A stretch of DNA of 22,960 bases, from the NCBI GenBank assembly GCA_019693395.1, contig JAAMXP010004462.1, positions 1-22,960 on the forward strand. Direction: 5' to 3'. Origin of the DNA: Ettlia oleoabundans. Lineage: Eukaryota > Chlorophyta > Chlorophyceae > Chlamydomonadales. Positions 1-11,118 of the stretch are shown piece by piece. Every line of letters begins with the position of its first letter. The first letter of the stretch is position 1. The translations under genes were made by a program, and so were the position numbers. A model generated the notes under the pieces. That model was not told the DNA's origin, made no database searches, and worked only from the letters and a program-made list of their open reading frames with translations.

Positions 1-10
1 CCCCCCCCCC

Positions 11-52
11 GACACACACACACACACTACCACCACCACCACCCACCCACAC
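11..52. repeat. Microsatellites (AC)n and (CCA)n
   Basis: A short CA run is followed by CCA triplets, in the FARSB intron at the left edge, preceded by ten C residues at 1-10. These are simple-sequence repeats with no other signal. Confidence 0.8.
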
Positions 53-72
53 GCATGCACTGCCTGCCTCAC

Positions 73-3000
73 CCGCTGCAGCTGCTCAAAGTTTTCTGCG
101 TGTGAGCAGAGTGCCCAGGTGAGGATCTCGGTGAAGCCAGCCATGGCGCACTCGCCGCGCAGCAACTCACACATCTGCGGCGCATTTGGTGGTGGGGCAA
201 GTGGTGGTGGTGTGTGGGCAGGGTGGGGTGTTTAAGCTTGTCGCATTATGCCCACCTACCTGGTTCAGGGGCAGCTCCTTGCCCGCGGTCACCGTCTTGG
301 GCACTGTCCTTGTGAGGTTGTTGTAGCCGTAGGCAATGGCCACGTCCTCCATCACGTCGCAAGCTGCAGGGGTGTGTGTGTTTGGGGGGGGGGGGGGTCC
401 GGGGGAAGTTGCACCGGGGACAAACAGGGACAAAAAACGCACGATGGGCAATGTTGAATCATGTCACGTTGCCAACTGCGGGGAAAAGGCGCGGAGGGAG
501 GGGAGCGGAGTGGGGAGCAAGGGGTACTGCGCAGGGAGGAAAGGGAGGCAGGAAGAGGTGCGCGGGTGTTGGATTTACGTCTGCATATCTGATGCGCTGC
601 CTGTGTGTCGTGCAAGCTGCTGGGCCCAGCTGAGTGCCAACCACTGTGTTGCAAGGCCTTCGTCGTGCTGCAAGGCCCGCGCCCTGGGTTCAAGGTGTTA
701 GGAGCCACAGGCAGGTTTTGCAGCAGGTTTAGGATGCTCACCATGCAGCACGTCGCTCCGCGTGATGGGCACCTGCACCACCACGCTGCCGCCGTCTGCC
801 GCTGGCGCCGCTGTGAGCTGCATCTTGCTCAGCAGCTGCGCAATCTGCGGCGGCAGCAGCACAGCGCCAGGACAACAAGGCCGGCTGCAGGCTGTCAGAA
901 GGACTTGAAGAGGCAGCTGAAACAGCCCGGTACGGTTCGTGGGCTGCTGGTCACTGGCAGCGGCAGCGGTGCAGCATATGGGAGCAGCGTGCATCACGTG
1001 ATCAGCACAAAGCAGACGGGAGGCCTGCAGCGCCCAACCAGCCCGGCTGGTGTGAACACAACACTCAACCCGACCCACCCCACCTTGTCCGCTGGCAGGT
1101 CCAGCCCTATGCAGCCATTGATGTACGACACGGGCACCTCCATCTGCCGCGTGTCCAGCTGCGGGTACACTGCACCGCCACAGCACATACGAGTGCTTGG
1201 GGTTGGAGATGCACCTCACCAGTCAGACGCAGCGTTGAAGTTTGCAGTCGTTAGTGTGCCAGGCAGTGCAGCGTTCTGTGCGTACAATGCCGAGCGATTT
1301 GGCGGATGTGGGCCACAAATCAGGACCGAGGGCTCAGTGCAGGGAGCACCCCCAGCCAGACTAGTGACCCTGGTTTGCTGTTCGCAGCGTGAAGTCATGT
1401 CCCAGCCATGGGAGGGGGGCCGGCACACCGGCTTAATTACTGCAGTGCCTCAGATCGCAGGCCCTCCCTTGGTGCAGGCACAAGGGCAACACGAGCGGTA
1501 GCAGCACCGTGTGGTGCTTCCTATCACACACAGGCACGCACCCTGCGAATTCCCAAGGGCGTCCACAACCTCCACCGGCTCCACCTCAAAGGGAGTGTTG
1601 CAGTACTGCGAGAACATCGCCACCACTGCACAATCAAGAGTGCAACAACAGACAAGTCAGACAAGCAGCAGGGGGGTGCTACACCAGTGCGGTGGCTACA
1701 GTGGCGGGCAGCATTGCAGCAGCATTGAGCGGGCATGCTGGGCCTGTTTTCTGGAAGCAGAGGAATCCATATGGCTGTCGAGATATGTTGGCCACAAATC
1801 AGGACCAAGGGCTTATTGCAAGGAGCGCCCCCAGCCAGACTAGTGACCCTGGTTTGCTGTTCGCAGCGTGAAGTCATGTCCCGGCCATGGAAGGGCCAGC
1901 ACACCGGCTTAATTACTGCGGTGCTTCAGATTGTTTAATCACTCAATGTATTTTTACAAACCCAGCCACCAACATGACACGCACTTTGCTCCGCACAAAC
2001 AAACCATCCCCATCCTTGCACCGCATCACATCAGTCCAGCTTAGGCCTCCCCTTCCACCATCTGGGACCTTCACCCCACCCATCCCGCCCCACGAACACA
2101 CACCATCACCCTACACCACCCCCAGCCCCACCTGCTATCCAGGGCATGTGCAGCCCTCCCCCCCACCATTCTGCATTTACCACACACACCTGCCCATCCC
2201 AGCGCAGCTCCTGGTCTCACCGGTGTTAAGCACCACCTTGGCCTTGGTCAGGTCGGTGGCTGTGCACTCAATGAAAACGTCCCGGGTGCTGAGGGAGATG
2301 GCGGAGTGGGCACCGTTGATGATGGGGGGCAAGCTACAAAAGCGTAGAAGGGAGGCAAAAGGGCAGCAAAGCCTTTGACGATGGGATGGAGTTGGCAGGG
2401 CAGTGAGCTGTGGAGGCCAATAACAAGCCCTCCACAGCGAACTCGATCACATGCTGCTGCCAGGCTCCTGTTTGTAAGCCACATGGCGTGGTAACCAATC
2501 GGGGAGCCAGCAGGGCGGCCAGCTCTATATCTGCCATCTGCAGCTTCCCTGTCCTGCTTCTAGCTGTGGCCCGCCCTGCCAGGCCCACCTCAGCACGGTC
2601 CGGTCGGCGTCGTAGATCACAGGGTACACCAGGCTGCTCTGGATGATGGGCACAAACTTCTTCAGCTTCTGGTCGTGGCTCAGGTAATGCTGCGGTACGA
2701 AAGGCGGTAGTGGAAACGGTAAAGAGGGGGGTAAGAGAACAGGCCCAAGGTAATGCCCGAGTTGGTGCGGTCACCAAGCCGAATGTGAGGAAGGTAGAGG
2801 TGCCTTGGATGTCCAAACAGTCGGCAGACGCAAGCCCAGACCCCTGCCAGTGACACACAGCCATCCCTAACCCAGCGAGCCCTGGACCGCACCGAGCACA
2901 TCTGCCCTTGCACTTTGCTGGCCACCGCAGCCTTGCGGGTGGGACCAGCACGGAGGCCCCTCCACACACTGCAACTACATTGGCCCCTGCTTACGCCTGC

Positions 3001-4592
3001 CTCAGCTGTTCACAGCCAGGCCCAACCTGCAGCAGCTCTCGTGCGTTGAACTCGTGGGTCTGCTTCAGCGGCACAAAGCGAATGTCCTCAGGTGGCAGCG
3101 CCTCATATGTGAAGGGGCCGCGGATGGTAGCAAGGTCATGCGTGCCTATAGCGACAAGCGTGCGCTGGCGGCAAAGGTTTTGGTGCAGCTTGTCCTGCAG
3201 GGGCAGGCGGATGGAAACAGAGGCAGGGAGGAGAGGATAAGGCGCGTAAAATACCAATGTCGCTTGAGCACTGGAGGCCGCTGTGCTGGCTATGCGGAAC
3301 AGGAGAGGGCGGTCATGGTGTTGACTGTGGACGGCCGACGGCCGTGTCACGCAGCAACGATAGGTCCTGACTGGTGCGCCATTCCTGCCACTGATGCTGT
3401 GATCCACAAAGCACTGCAGTTTTCTGCCCCGTCAAAAGGACACACACAACTGGGGGGAGCCTGGCAACAGACCAGGCGCAGCCCACCTGCAGGTCTATGA
3501 ATGAGTTGTACCGCACGGGATCAAACCGCACGCCACGCAGCACGGCGCACACGACAAACGGCCGCACCAGGGCCGTCTCTGGCTTCACAACCATGCGATG
3601 CATCTGCTTGCCTGTGGCACGGCAGTGGCGGAGCAGTGGGGGGACAGCGGATGGAAATTGCAGGCATGAAGGTCGTACGGCAGCAAGCGAGGACATGGAG
3701 CGCATCGGCAGCTATGTGGCACACTGCCAAGCTGGCCGCCTGATAGCTTGGCCTGCGTGAGCCAGAGGTTGTGTTGTACGGCAGCCAATTACGACAAATA
3801 TATCGCGACCCCCAGTTGAGGCCCGCAACCCATCATCTCTGTGCACTCGCTGGTGCCTTGCCACCTCTGCTCACTGCCCCGAACCTGGGCCTCCTGCCCA
3901 TCTTGCCCAGTATACATGCATGCACACACACCTGCCATGTTGGCCAGGTGGAAGCAGGGTGGCGCCTCCTTCTGACGGAAGATGTTGAGGGCGCGAGCGA
4001 TGCCCTCCAGGCACAGCATGTCGTAGCGGTTGGCGGGGATGTCAATCTTGTATATTATCTCCTCGCTGGCACTACTCACATCAGCATTGGTGTTGTTTGC
4101 CAGCTCTTTCCGCAACATCTCGCGTTCGCTGGTCTGCATTCTCCACCAGAATAGCAAGGGGAAAGCGGTGGGGTGACGCAGTCGCAAGGGTGCTGGGCGG
4201 GGCAGGCCGTACTGGAACTTCATTGGCAGCCTCGTGCCGTAATGATGTGCACGTCCAAGAACCCTGTTGCAACAGCGGTTGCTGAGGTGCAAGTGGAGCA
4301 CGGGCGGCTGCAACATCAACCGCAGCTGCAACGTCAACGCCAAGCCAATGAGCGGCGGCAGCGCGGTGCAAGGTACCCACCACATCGTCCAGCTCGATGC
4401 CATACTCGAAGCACAGCTCCTCAAATTCCTCCTCGGCTGCAGGACAATGTGCGAGCAGGTCAGGCCTCGCTCGCAAGCTGTGCACCATGCCATGCAGGGC
4501 TGCTAGCGGTAATAGGTCCCTGCCGCTTGCTTACTGTAGGTCTGCCCAAGCGCCTCAAACAGCTTATCTCTGTTGACGCCCACGACCGGCAT
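73..4592 (-). CDS. FARSB: Phenylalanyl-tRNA synthetase beta subunit, cytosolic (C-terminus outside window)
   Basis: This is the beta subunit of the alpha2beta2 enzyme that charges tRNA-Phe in the cytosol; beta supplies tRNA binding and editing, alpha the catalysis. Exons in order of translation: 4592-4535, 4436-4381, 4133-3932, 3611-3487, 3194-3027, 2689-2589, 2333-2221, 1625-1542, 1169-1084, 844-742, 363-260, 174-73. All junction phases agree and give 434 residues; the family is about 590, so roughly 150 are missing beyond the left edge. The N-terminus [19 protein letters not shown] and the blocks [66 protein letters not shown] and [13 protein letters not shown] are typical of the eukaryotic/archaeal beta subunit with its B3/B4 domain. 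SYINGCIG and [13 protein letters not shown] mark the B5 region. ATG 4592 has A at -3. No organelle presequence is visible. Introns of 372-595 bp near 1170-2220 carry a direct repeat. Family assignment is secure; single splice sites are inferred. Confidence 0.95.
384..397. repeat. Homopolymer run of 14 G
   Basis: The run lies in the FARSB intron just upstream (in transcript sense) of the acceptor for exon 363-260, so on the coding strand it is a C-rich pyrimidine tract before the TGCAG acceptor. Length calls in such runs are error-prone. Confidence 0.85.
1312..1455. repeat. Direct repeat copy A in a FARSB intron
   Basis: About 144 bp, from GCCACAAATCAGGACC to GCCTCAGAT, lying in the intron between the FARSB exons at 1625-1542 and 1169-1084. 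It matches copy B (1791-1931) in the same orientation at roughly 90 percent by eye, with about ten substitutions and a 3-nt gap. The function is unknown. It could be a short dispersed element or a local duplication. Confidence 0.9.
1791..1931. repeat. Direct repeat copy B in the neighbouring FARSB intron
   Basis: About 141 bp in the intron between the FARSB exons at 2333-2221 and 1625-1542, in the same orientation as copy A. The two copies sit about 480 bp apart and bracket the 84-bp exon 1542-1625. I saw no terminal inverted repeats or poly-A tail. Confidence 0.9.
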
Positions 4593-4849
4593 CCTGCTGT
4601 CGCGTTGTTGCTTGCGACAATTGAGCCCTTTGGCCTGGCGGGCCTGTCAGATAGGCGAATTCAATGCGCAGATTAAAGCAGCAATCTAGCTATGCAGCTG
4701 CGATGTGCAATGCGCTGCAAAACAGGGACCCATCCAGGTTGGCAGGGGTGAGGAAAGCGGGCGACAGGGTGCATATTTGGCCGTGTTACCCGCTCCGATC
4801 ATAGCGTGCGACTTTGATCTGCTGAGATCTCTCCATACAGCGACCCGTC
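4593..4849. promoter_or_regulatory. Bidirectional upstream region between FARSB and the LCB-phosphate phosphatase gene
   Basis: The two start codons are divergent and only 257 bp apart, so this stretch must hold both 5' UTRs and both promoters unless one lies inside the other gene. I see no convincing TATA box. The promoter role is inferred from gene layout only. Confidence 0.6.
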
Positions 4850-7655
4850 ATGCTGGCTTGGGTGGGTCAGGCCGCCGCTGCGGCCTTCACCGCCCTGTGC
4901 CTGGTTTTAATTACCGGGTTCCTGATCCTGGTCTTGATCCCTCGCCTGCACAACCCCGTTCGTGCCCGACTGCGCCCGCTCGCTGTGCAACTTGTTGAAA
5001 ACGGGCTGGATGTCGTACTGGCGGCTCAGCGCTGGCAGTCGCCCTGGCTTACCTCACTCTTCACCAAGTCCTCCCACTCTGTGTCAGTCACCTTCTATGT
5101 GAGTTGGCCTCAACCACCAAGCCACTGCGTGCCGATCAGCCGATACTCGCTCCTGCCTAACCTCAGCTGGCGTCTGTTTCCTTGCACCGGCCTACCAGCA
5201 CTGCTGCTCCCCCGGTATCCATGATGCAGGCCTCCTTCCTGCCCTGCCTGTTCTGGCTGGGCCTGCCAGAGCTGGGGCGTAACCTCGTGTTTTTGGTGGG
5301 TAAAGGGATGGCAAGCCTTTTGCTTGCTCTTGCACGCCTGCTCCCTGCCCCTGCCTCCCCGTCTCCCTGCCCTAATGTGGGCTGAGTGTCCATGATGCCC
5401 TCCCCGCCAATTCGCTTGCGTCCCTGACACCAGCCTTCAACATCCTGACTTCAACATGGTAAAAATGTTCCGGTGCGACTTGCCTGGCTGCCTCTTGCAT
5501 TCCACCGACTTGCTGGCCTGTCCGCAATATTATCCACACCTATTTGCTGCCTTGCTACACTGCTGCCTAGAACAACCCGCACCTGCCAACAAGTGCCCCG
5601 TTTCTCACACTGGCTCTGCACTCCTGCATGCCTGTGTTTCCAGATGGCTCTAGCTCTGTATGTGGGCAACGCCATCAAGGATTTGCTGTGCTCACCGCGA
5701 CCGCTGGGTGTGGCATACGGCCGCCAGAAGCTCAAGTTCCTGGGGGCCTCGGATGAAGAAGTGGAGCTGAACGCGAAGGTGGGCGCAGCACAGCTGAACA
5801 CTGAAATCAGTGGAAGCCGGGGATGGGGAGCTCATCGCCAGGGTCTGCCTGCCTGCCAGCTAGCCATGCATGTACCTGGATGTGCATGCATACCCCGTCC
5901 CTTGCCCTCCTGCGCCTTACACACTGCCATTGCACCACGCCCTACACCCAGCTGTGCTTTGCCGTCTGCTGCGCCTGCTGCAGGAGTATGGCCTGCCCAG
6001 CAGCCACACACTCAACACACTGTGCCTCAACTACCTAATTGTGTGGTACCTGTACGACCGCCAGCTGATTGCCACTGGTACCGCTGCAGTACTGTACTTC
6101 CTAGTGGCCCTCTGGGTGAGCTGCACCTTGCCGTCCACAGCTGGCGGCTCATGCCAGCTCACCTGGCCTCTGCTTGCTGTGCTGTGAAGGGTCACGTGAT
6201 GTTGAATAACCTAGCGCAAGCACACTCCTGCCCACATCCTGGTGCTGAATAATAATGGGCCGATAGCTTGCAGGGCTGGCTGGTTGCCTCATGGTTTGCT
6301 GACCCTTGTGTCGTGCAGGTGATGTGGATTGCCGCTTCCCGCCTCTACCTGGGCTTGCACACTCCTGTGGATATTCTGGCGGGCGCAGTGACAGGGCTTG
6401 CGGTGCTGGTGTGCTTCATTGCAGTGGAAGGTGTGGGCGGCATTAGTGTTGTGTGGCGGTCATGGGTGGGAGTGGGTGGGAGTGAGGGGGGAGTGTACGT
6501 GGTGCAGCTTGGCAGGCAGCCAGGTGTTGGTCATTTGTCTGAGTGCCCTGGCGGGTGCCTGTGCAGGCATACCTGTCTGCGTCATCGGTGTACCTGGTTG
6601 TTGATGGCCAGCTATCCACCCAGCATCTTTCTTGCCTCTACCCATCCCTCGCGGTGTGGGCTGCTACACCCCCCTGCAGGCCACCTGACATGCTGGGTGC
6701 TGGCGGGACCTCAGGCGGTGCTGCACGCGGCACTCGCCTCCCTGGTGTTGCTGCGCCTGCACCCACGCCCACTGACACACACACCCAGCTATGAGTTCAC
6801 TGTCAGTTTCATGGGTTCCATGTTTGGGATCGTGGTGGGCGTTGCCGCCATCTCGCCCCAAGCACATCAGCCTGGGGTGCAGGTGAGGGAGGGAGAGACG
6901 GGTGGGGGGGCCATGTGCTGCAATAGAGCTTGTGGTGGCTTGTTGCCTAAACCTTTTCTCACCTGGTCGGTATACTACAGACACGCGTGTGATGATACGC
7001 TGCCTTGGGTGGTGCCCGGTAAGGTTTCCTTGGGCTTTGCCGTTCCTCTTCGTCACGCTAACAGCCACCACCCCCCACCCCCCGCCCCGTGTGCAACCTC
7101 TGACAGCTGGCTCAACTCTGGTCCGGCAGCACTCGGCTGCCAGCGGGCAGTCGGCTGCTGTGGGCAGCCCGCAGACTTGGTGTGGGCTTCCTTGTCGTGG
7201 CGGTGCTGAAGGAGGCATCCCGGGCGGTACTGTTGACAGTACTGCCCCTTCTGTACCGCTTCTTCCCGCTGCCGATGCGCCGTCTGTGGCAGCCACCCAT
7301 TCACAACCTCGCCAAACCGCTGGTACAACAGCAGCAGCATGAGCAGGATGGGAAGCAGCAGGAGCAGGTGAGGGGGGAGGAGCAGCAGCAGGAGCGGAAT
7401 GGCAAGCTGCAGGCGCCCATGACAAGGCAGCGAAGCAGCCAGCAGCGCAGTGGTGCAGTTGCAGCAGCCCAGCCATCACACAGGGGGAAGCCAGAGGCGA
7501 TGCTGCCTGCGGATCCGCGGCTTGCAGAGCTGCCCCACAACTCCAAGGGTCTGCCGTGGGATGTAGATGTTACCAGCCGCTTCTTTGCCTACGCTGCAAT
7601 TGGCATTGCTGTGGCGGGTGTTACGCCCCGCATCTTTGAGGCCCTGCACTGGTAG
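4850..7655 (+). CDS. LPPD: Long-chain-base 1-phosphate phosphatase (PAP2 superfamily, LPP-delta/LCB3/SGPP type)
   Basis: This ER-membrane enzyme would dephosphorylate sphingoid-base 1-phosphates, returning bases to ceramide synthesis and lowering the signal lipid. Exons: 4850-5098, 5230-5295, 5644-5778, 5984-6115, 6319-6432, 6567 to about 6587, 6715-6882, 7107-7655. The product is about 477 residues. An N-terminal membrane segment (about 8-31) is followed by the full phosphatase signature: K117-x6-R124-P125 in KDLLCSPRP, P155-S-S-H158 in GLPSSHT, and S201-R-x5-H208-x3-D212 in SRLYLGLHTPVD. Downstream, TPSYEFTVSF, AVLKEASRAVLL and the C-terminal VDVTSRFFAYA resemble the plant LPP-delta group. 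More hydrophobic segments follow the motifs. A Q/E-rich stretch (about 7320-7400) interrupts the last cytosolic loop. The end of exon 6 (6587, 6596 or 6653, all phase 0) is not resolved. The class is secure; precise substrate preference is inferred from the family. Confidence 0.92.
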
Positions 7656-7699
7656 CCATGCACTGGCACCGTACTATGTGAGCACATGCGAACTCTGTC

Positions 7700-7704
7700 T
7701 GTAA
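7700..7704 (+). terminator. TGTAA poly(A) signal of the phosphatase gene
   Basis: The pentamer TGTAA lies 45 bp after the stop codon. It is the typical polyadenylation signal of green algae. Confidence 0.55.
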
Positions 7705-8276
7705 GCGATCTGTCGCTACGAAAAGTAAAAGGGCCCTCCATTGCAGCCCTCAGCTGCCCTGAGGAAGCCAAGGCTGGTGCATGGTGCTGTTGCATCATTC
7801 GGGCGCGGAATGCCTGCTGGATTGGATGCGCAGCTGGAAGGAAGTGGAGTTCATGAGCGCAGGCACACGTCGGCTGCCGTGTGTTCTGCTCGCTATGTTC
7901 ACAGGAAGGGTGCTAGCGAGCAGGCGCGAGAGGGAGGCGGATCTCGAGGCTGAGGCTTTGGAGCAGGACCCCTACAGCCCCATCTCTCTCTGTAGGCCCA
8001 GTTTTGGACACCAGACTTGGTTTTTAGCCCCGCAGAGCTGGTCCAAGGTCCCGCCCTGCTCATCAGCCAGCCTGGGTGAAAGGCGGCACGCCGCCGGCGC
8101 TCCCGCTTTGTCCTGCTGTGCTATGAAAACTGAAGAGGTCTGCTGGATGCGCACTCTAAATCCCAATGACAGCCATTGACGCCTGCTGGGTTCTGGAAAT
8201 CATCATCCTTTATGCAGTGAGGGGAACTGGTGCCAGCACCACACCACATGTGGCAACCCCCCTGACACAGCACTCC
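7705..8276. other. Region between the phosphatase and transporter genes
   Basis: About 570 bp that should hold the promoter and 5' UTR of the transporter gene. A 132-codon open frame starting at 7781 resembles nothing I know and is probably fortuitous. An ATG at 8166 is in frame with the transporter start at 8277 and would add 37 residues. I see no RNA gene or clear promoter element. Confidence 0.5.
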
Positions 8277-11045
8277 ATGGAAACGAGCCAGACCGACCCC
8301 TCGCTCCTGGATGAGCTGCTTCCTTTCCTGGAGCCAGCTGGCCAGCCTGACACGCACATGAGCATTGCAGGTCAGTGCAAGCAGGCTTGGTGTAATGCAA
8401 GCACATGCAAGGTCCAGCTCTCCTTTCAGCTCTCGGCTTCCCAGCCTGCATTTGGTATGCGCCTTTAGCTGCCAGCCCCATCGGGCTGTGGCTCCCTGGC
8501 ATGAACTGCAGGCTGTACATTTTCACTGACAAAGTCTATCCTGGGGGTGGGCCTGGTGGCTATGCCCTATGCTTTCCTCCTGGTGCGTGGTGGACATTTT
8601 GTGCTGCCTTGGCAACAGAACGTTTGCAGCAATGCCTCTGCAAAACCTGCCATCTAATGCGCACCAGCCTTCAAATGCTTCGCCTTTTGCCTTGCCAATC
8701 ACAGCTGACGTCAGGCTTTCCCTCCCTGATGCTCTTGCAGTTGGGGGCAATTCCTGCAACCATAGTTGCTTCTGCAGCTTGTGCTGTTCTGCTCTACTCC
8801 TGCCACATCCTGGCCGCCGGTTCCCGCGCCACAGGGCAGCTGTCGTACAGCGGACTGCTGGCAGCGCAGGTTGGGACCTGGGCAGCAGTGGCGCTGGATG
8901 TATCAATGGTGCTCGACTGCTTCGGTGGGTGGCTGGACGGTGGGCGATGATCGGGAAGCAGCGCTGCATCTCCCGTGTCTGGCACATCGTGGAGTCTGAA
9001 CACTGCAAATCCACAACGCCCCTGACAATGAGTCATCTGGGCGATTTGAATACCAATCGTCGCCGTCGTCTTGATTGTGCTGCTCATTCAACTGGCAGGC
9101 GGAATGGTGGTGTACTTGATTGCTGCTGGCGATGCCATGTCACCTGGCAAAGAGTGGCAGGGGCACGGCATGCCGGCCTGGCTGGTCACAGTGGCCACCA
9201 GCAGATGGCTGCTGCTGGGCGTGCTTACGCTCTTCATCCTAGCACCTCTGGTCTCATTCAGGCAAGCAGTCAATACCGCAGCAGGACAGGCAGCTTGCAA
9301 CTGCCCGCTTCAAAGTGCTTCCTGCTGGTCTGTAACTTGAAAGCAGCTGATATAGCGACAGCCAGCTGGATGGGTTATCTTCCGGCCTATACGGTTGCTG
9401 CTTGCTGCCCTACCCCTTGTTTGTTGAAGCCGCTTGCAAAAGACGACAATCGTCAGCGTGCTGGGGGTGGCTGGAATCGCCCTCTGGGCTGGGGCCACCC
9501 TTTGCCTCGCGGGTGCCATGGCGCTAGGTGGCAGAGCCCATTCAGTGCAGCCCTGGCCAGCTTGGGAGCTTGTTGGCAAGCCCTGGCCACACACCGTGTT
9601 ACAGCTCACGTCGGCGCTGCCAGTGCTGATTGTGGCCTTCATGTGAGCTGGTTGGGCATGCTGCCTGCCACACGGGAAAATGCATGCATGGTAACCTCCT
9701 GCCTGGCGCCTGTCCGCACATTCTGAAAACCCAGGGTCAGTCTGTTCTTCTTTGTTCACATGTTCAGCACATCTGCATCTTCACCTTATTGCTTGCAGGT
9801 GCCAGATGTCCTTTTTTGCCGTAGTGAGAGAGTTAGAGCCGCCTGCCTCTCCTCGGCGCATGACCAACGTAGCAGGTGGCCCAGTGCTTCTGTGCAATGA
9901 CGACTATGCTTGCCTCAACTTCCACTTTATCATCACTTGGCTTGAACTTAGCCACCGTTTGCTGCTGATTTGCACAGGCGGCGCGCTGGCCATCAGCCTG
10001 GGCCTTTCCTTCATGTTGGCCGCAAGCAGCGAGGCTGTTTTTGGCGATAGCATCCAGCATGACGTGCTTTCCAGTTTCACTATGGCACAGATCAGGTGGT
10101 TGAAGGGCGTCACCTGGACATCTGGCTTTCCCTCAACATCTATTTATCCTTCAGGTTGTCTGCCTGCCCGGCAGGCATATCAGCCAAAACGCTGCTGTGT
10201 TGGGCTGCTATCAACCGATTCCACGTGGCACTACTTTGCAGGGAAGCGCTCCACGGAGACCACACGCAGCTGGCACGTGGCCTCATGCTGGCCGTCAGAG
10301 GTGCCTTTCTACTTTCAGTCCTGGCCACCTTCCCCCTGCAGGTGAGTACTGCGATAAGCTTTCTTACATGGAGCTCTTCAGCCGTGCTTATGGCGCTGTC
10401 ATCAGCCTTGCTGTTGCATAGGCAGTGCCTGGTCAGCTGCCTCACTATGGCTGCCACTGCCGCTGTGTGCAGATGCAGCCACTAAGGGACAGTGCATCCT
10501 GGCTTTGGCGCCCAAGGCACTCGTACACAGAACTTCAGGCACGAAACAGGATGGCCAACGCATGATCTCTAAAAAGGCCCTATCGAGGTTTGCCACTTAC
10601 ACACACTGTGCACATGAGTGTGCCTTGCAGGCAGCTGAGCTACAGGGCTGGCAATACTACGGGCTCACCTATGGCACTCTGGCTGCCGTGTACTTGCTGG
10701 CTGTTCTGGTGCGTCCCCGCTGTACCATTATATTGAACCCTGAGCGCCTCCTCTCAATGGCACAATGATCATCCACAGCTAAAAAGCGGGGCCTGCACTG
10801 TAAGTGACGTGCTCTGGCGATGCCGGCGTGCTGCACCTCTGCTGCAGCTGCCATCCGTGTGGGAGCCGCTGCAGTTGCTGGGTGCCACGGCAGGAGCCAT
10901 GATTTCCTTCGTTTTGCCCGGCTTTGTGGGTCTGAAGCTGGCACAGAAGAGTTCTAGCAGTGGCGCCAAAGCTGGAGCCGTGCTTCTCATTGTGCTGGGT
11001 GTGCTGCTGCTGGCAACCGGACTTTCTAGTGGGTTTCTGCACTGA
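8277..11045 (+). CDS. Amino-acid transporter, AAAP (SLC38/AVT-like) family
   Basis: This is a multi-spanning secondary transporter, presumably H+ or Na+ coupled, in the plasma or vacuolar membrane. Exons: 8277-8370, 8512-8582, 8741-8924, 9099-9261, 9430-9642, 9799-9875, 9978-10095, 10242-10341, 10473-10538, 10631-10708, 10848-11045. The joined frame is 453 residues, normal for the family. TM1 has the hallmark KSILGVGLVAMPYAFLL; later segments include GGMVVYLIAAGD, LTLFILAPLVSF, VLGVAGIALWAG, CQMSFFAVVREL, LLSVLATFPLQMQPLR and GATAGAMISFVLPGFVGLKL. The hydrophilic acidic N-terminus (METSQTDPSLLDELL) is also typical. Intron 9262-9429 has a GC donor (AG/GCAAGC), required by the reading phase; the intron after 10538 probably does too. 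An upstream in-frame ATG (8166) and an in-phase acceptor at 10154 are alternatives. Substrate and ion coupling cannot be told from sequence. Confidence 0.9.
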
Positions 11046-11113
11046 TTTCTCTGCTGATCAAGTTCAATTAGAAAACCATTGAGTCACTTGCTGCTGTGCA
11101 TCGTGAATGAGCG

Positions 11114-11118
11114 TGTAA
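11114..11118 (+). terminator. TGTAA poly(A) signal of the transporter gene
   Basis: TGTAA lies 69 bp downstream of the TGA stop at 11043-11045, a normal green-algal spacing. Confidence 0.55.

Noticed and set aside
11..52. Possible telomere or CRISPR-like array at the left edge
   Set aside because: Only CA and CCA microsatellites inside an intron; no telomeric unit and no spaced repeats.
605..1501. 298-codon open frame on the plus strand
   Set aside because: It is antisense to FARSB exons and introns; the minus strand has clear synthetase sequence with consistent splice phases.
6664..7479. 271-codon open frame on the minus strand
   Set aside because: It is antisense to the phosphatase C-terminal exons; low-complexity A/P/H-rich translation without motifs.
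7781..8179. 132-codon frame upstream of the transporter as a separate small gene
   Set aside because: No family resemblance and no TGTAA behind it; it lies where the transporter 5' UTR is expected.
8569..9726. 385-codon open frame on the plus strand
   Set aside because: It runs in the wrong frame across several exons and introns of the transporter gene, whose membrane segments are recognisable in other frames. The translation has no family resemblance.
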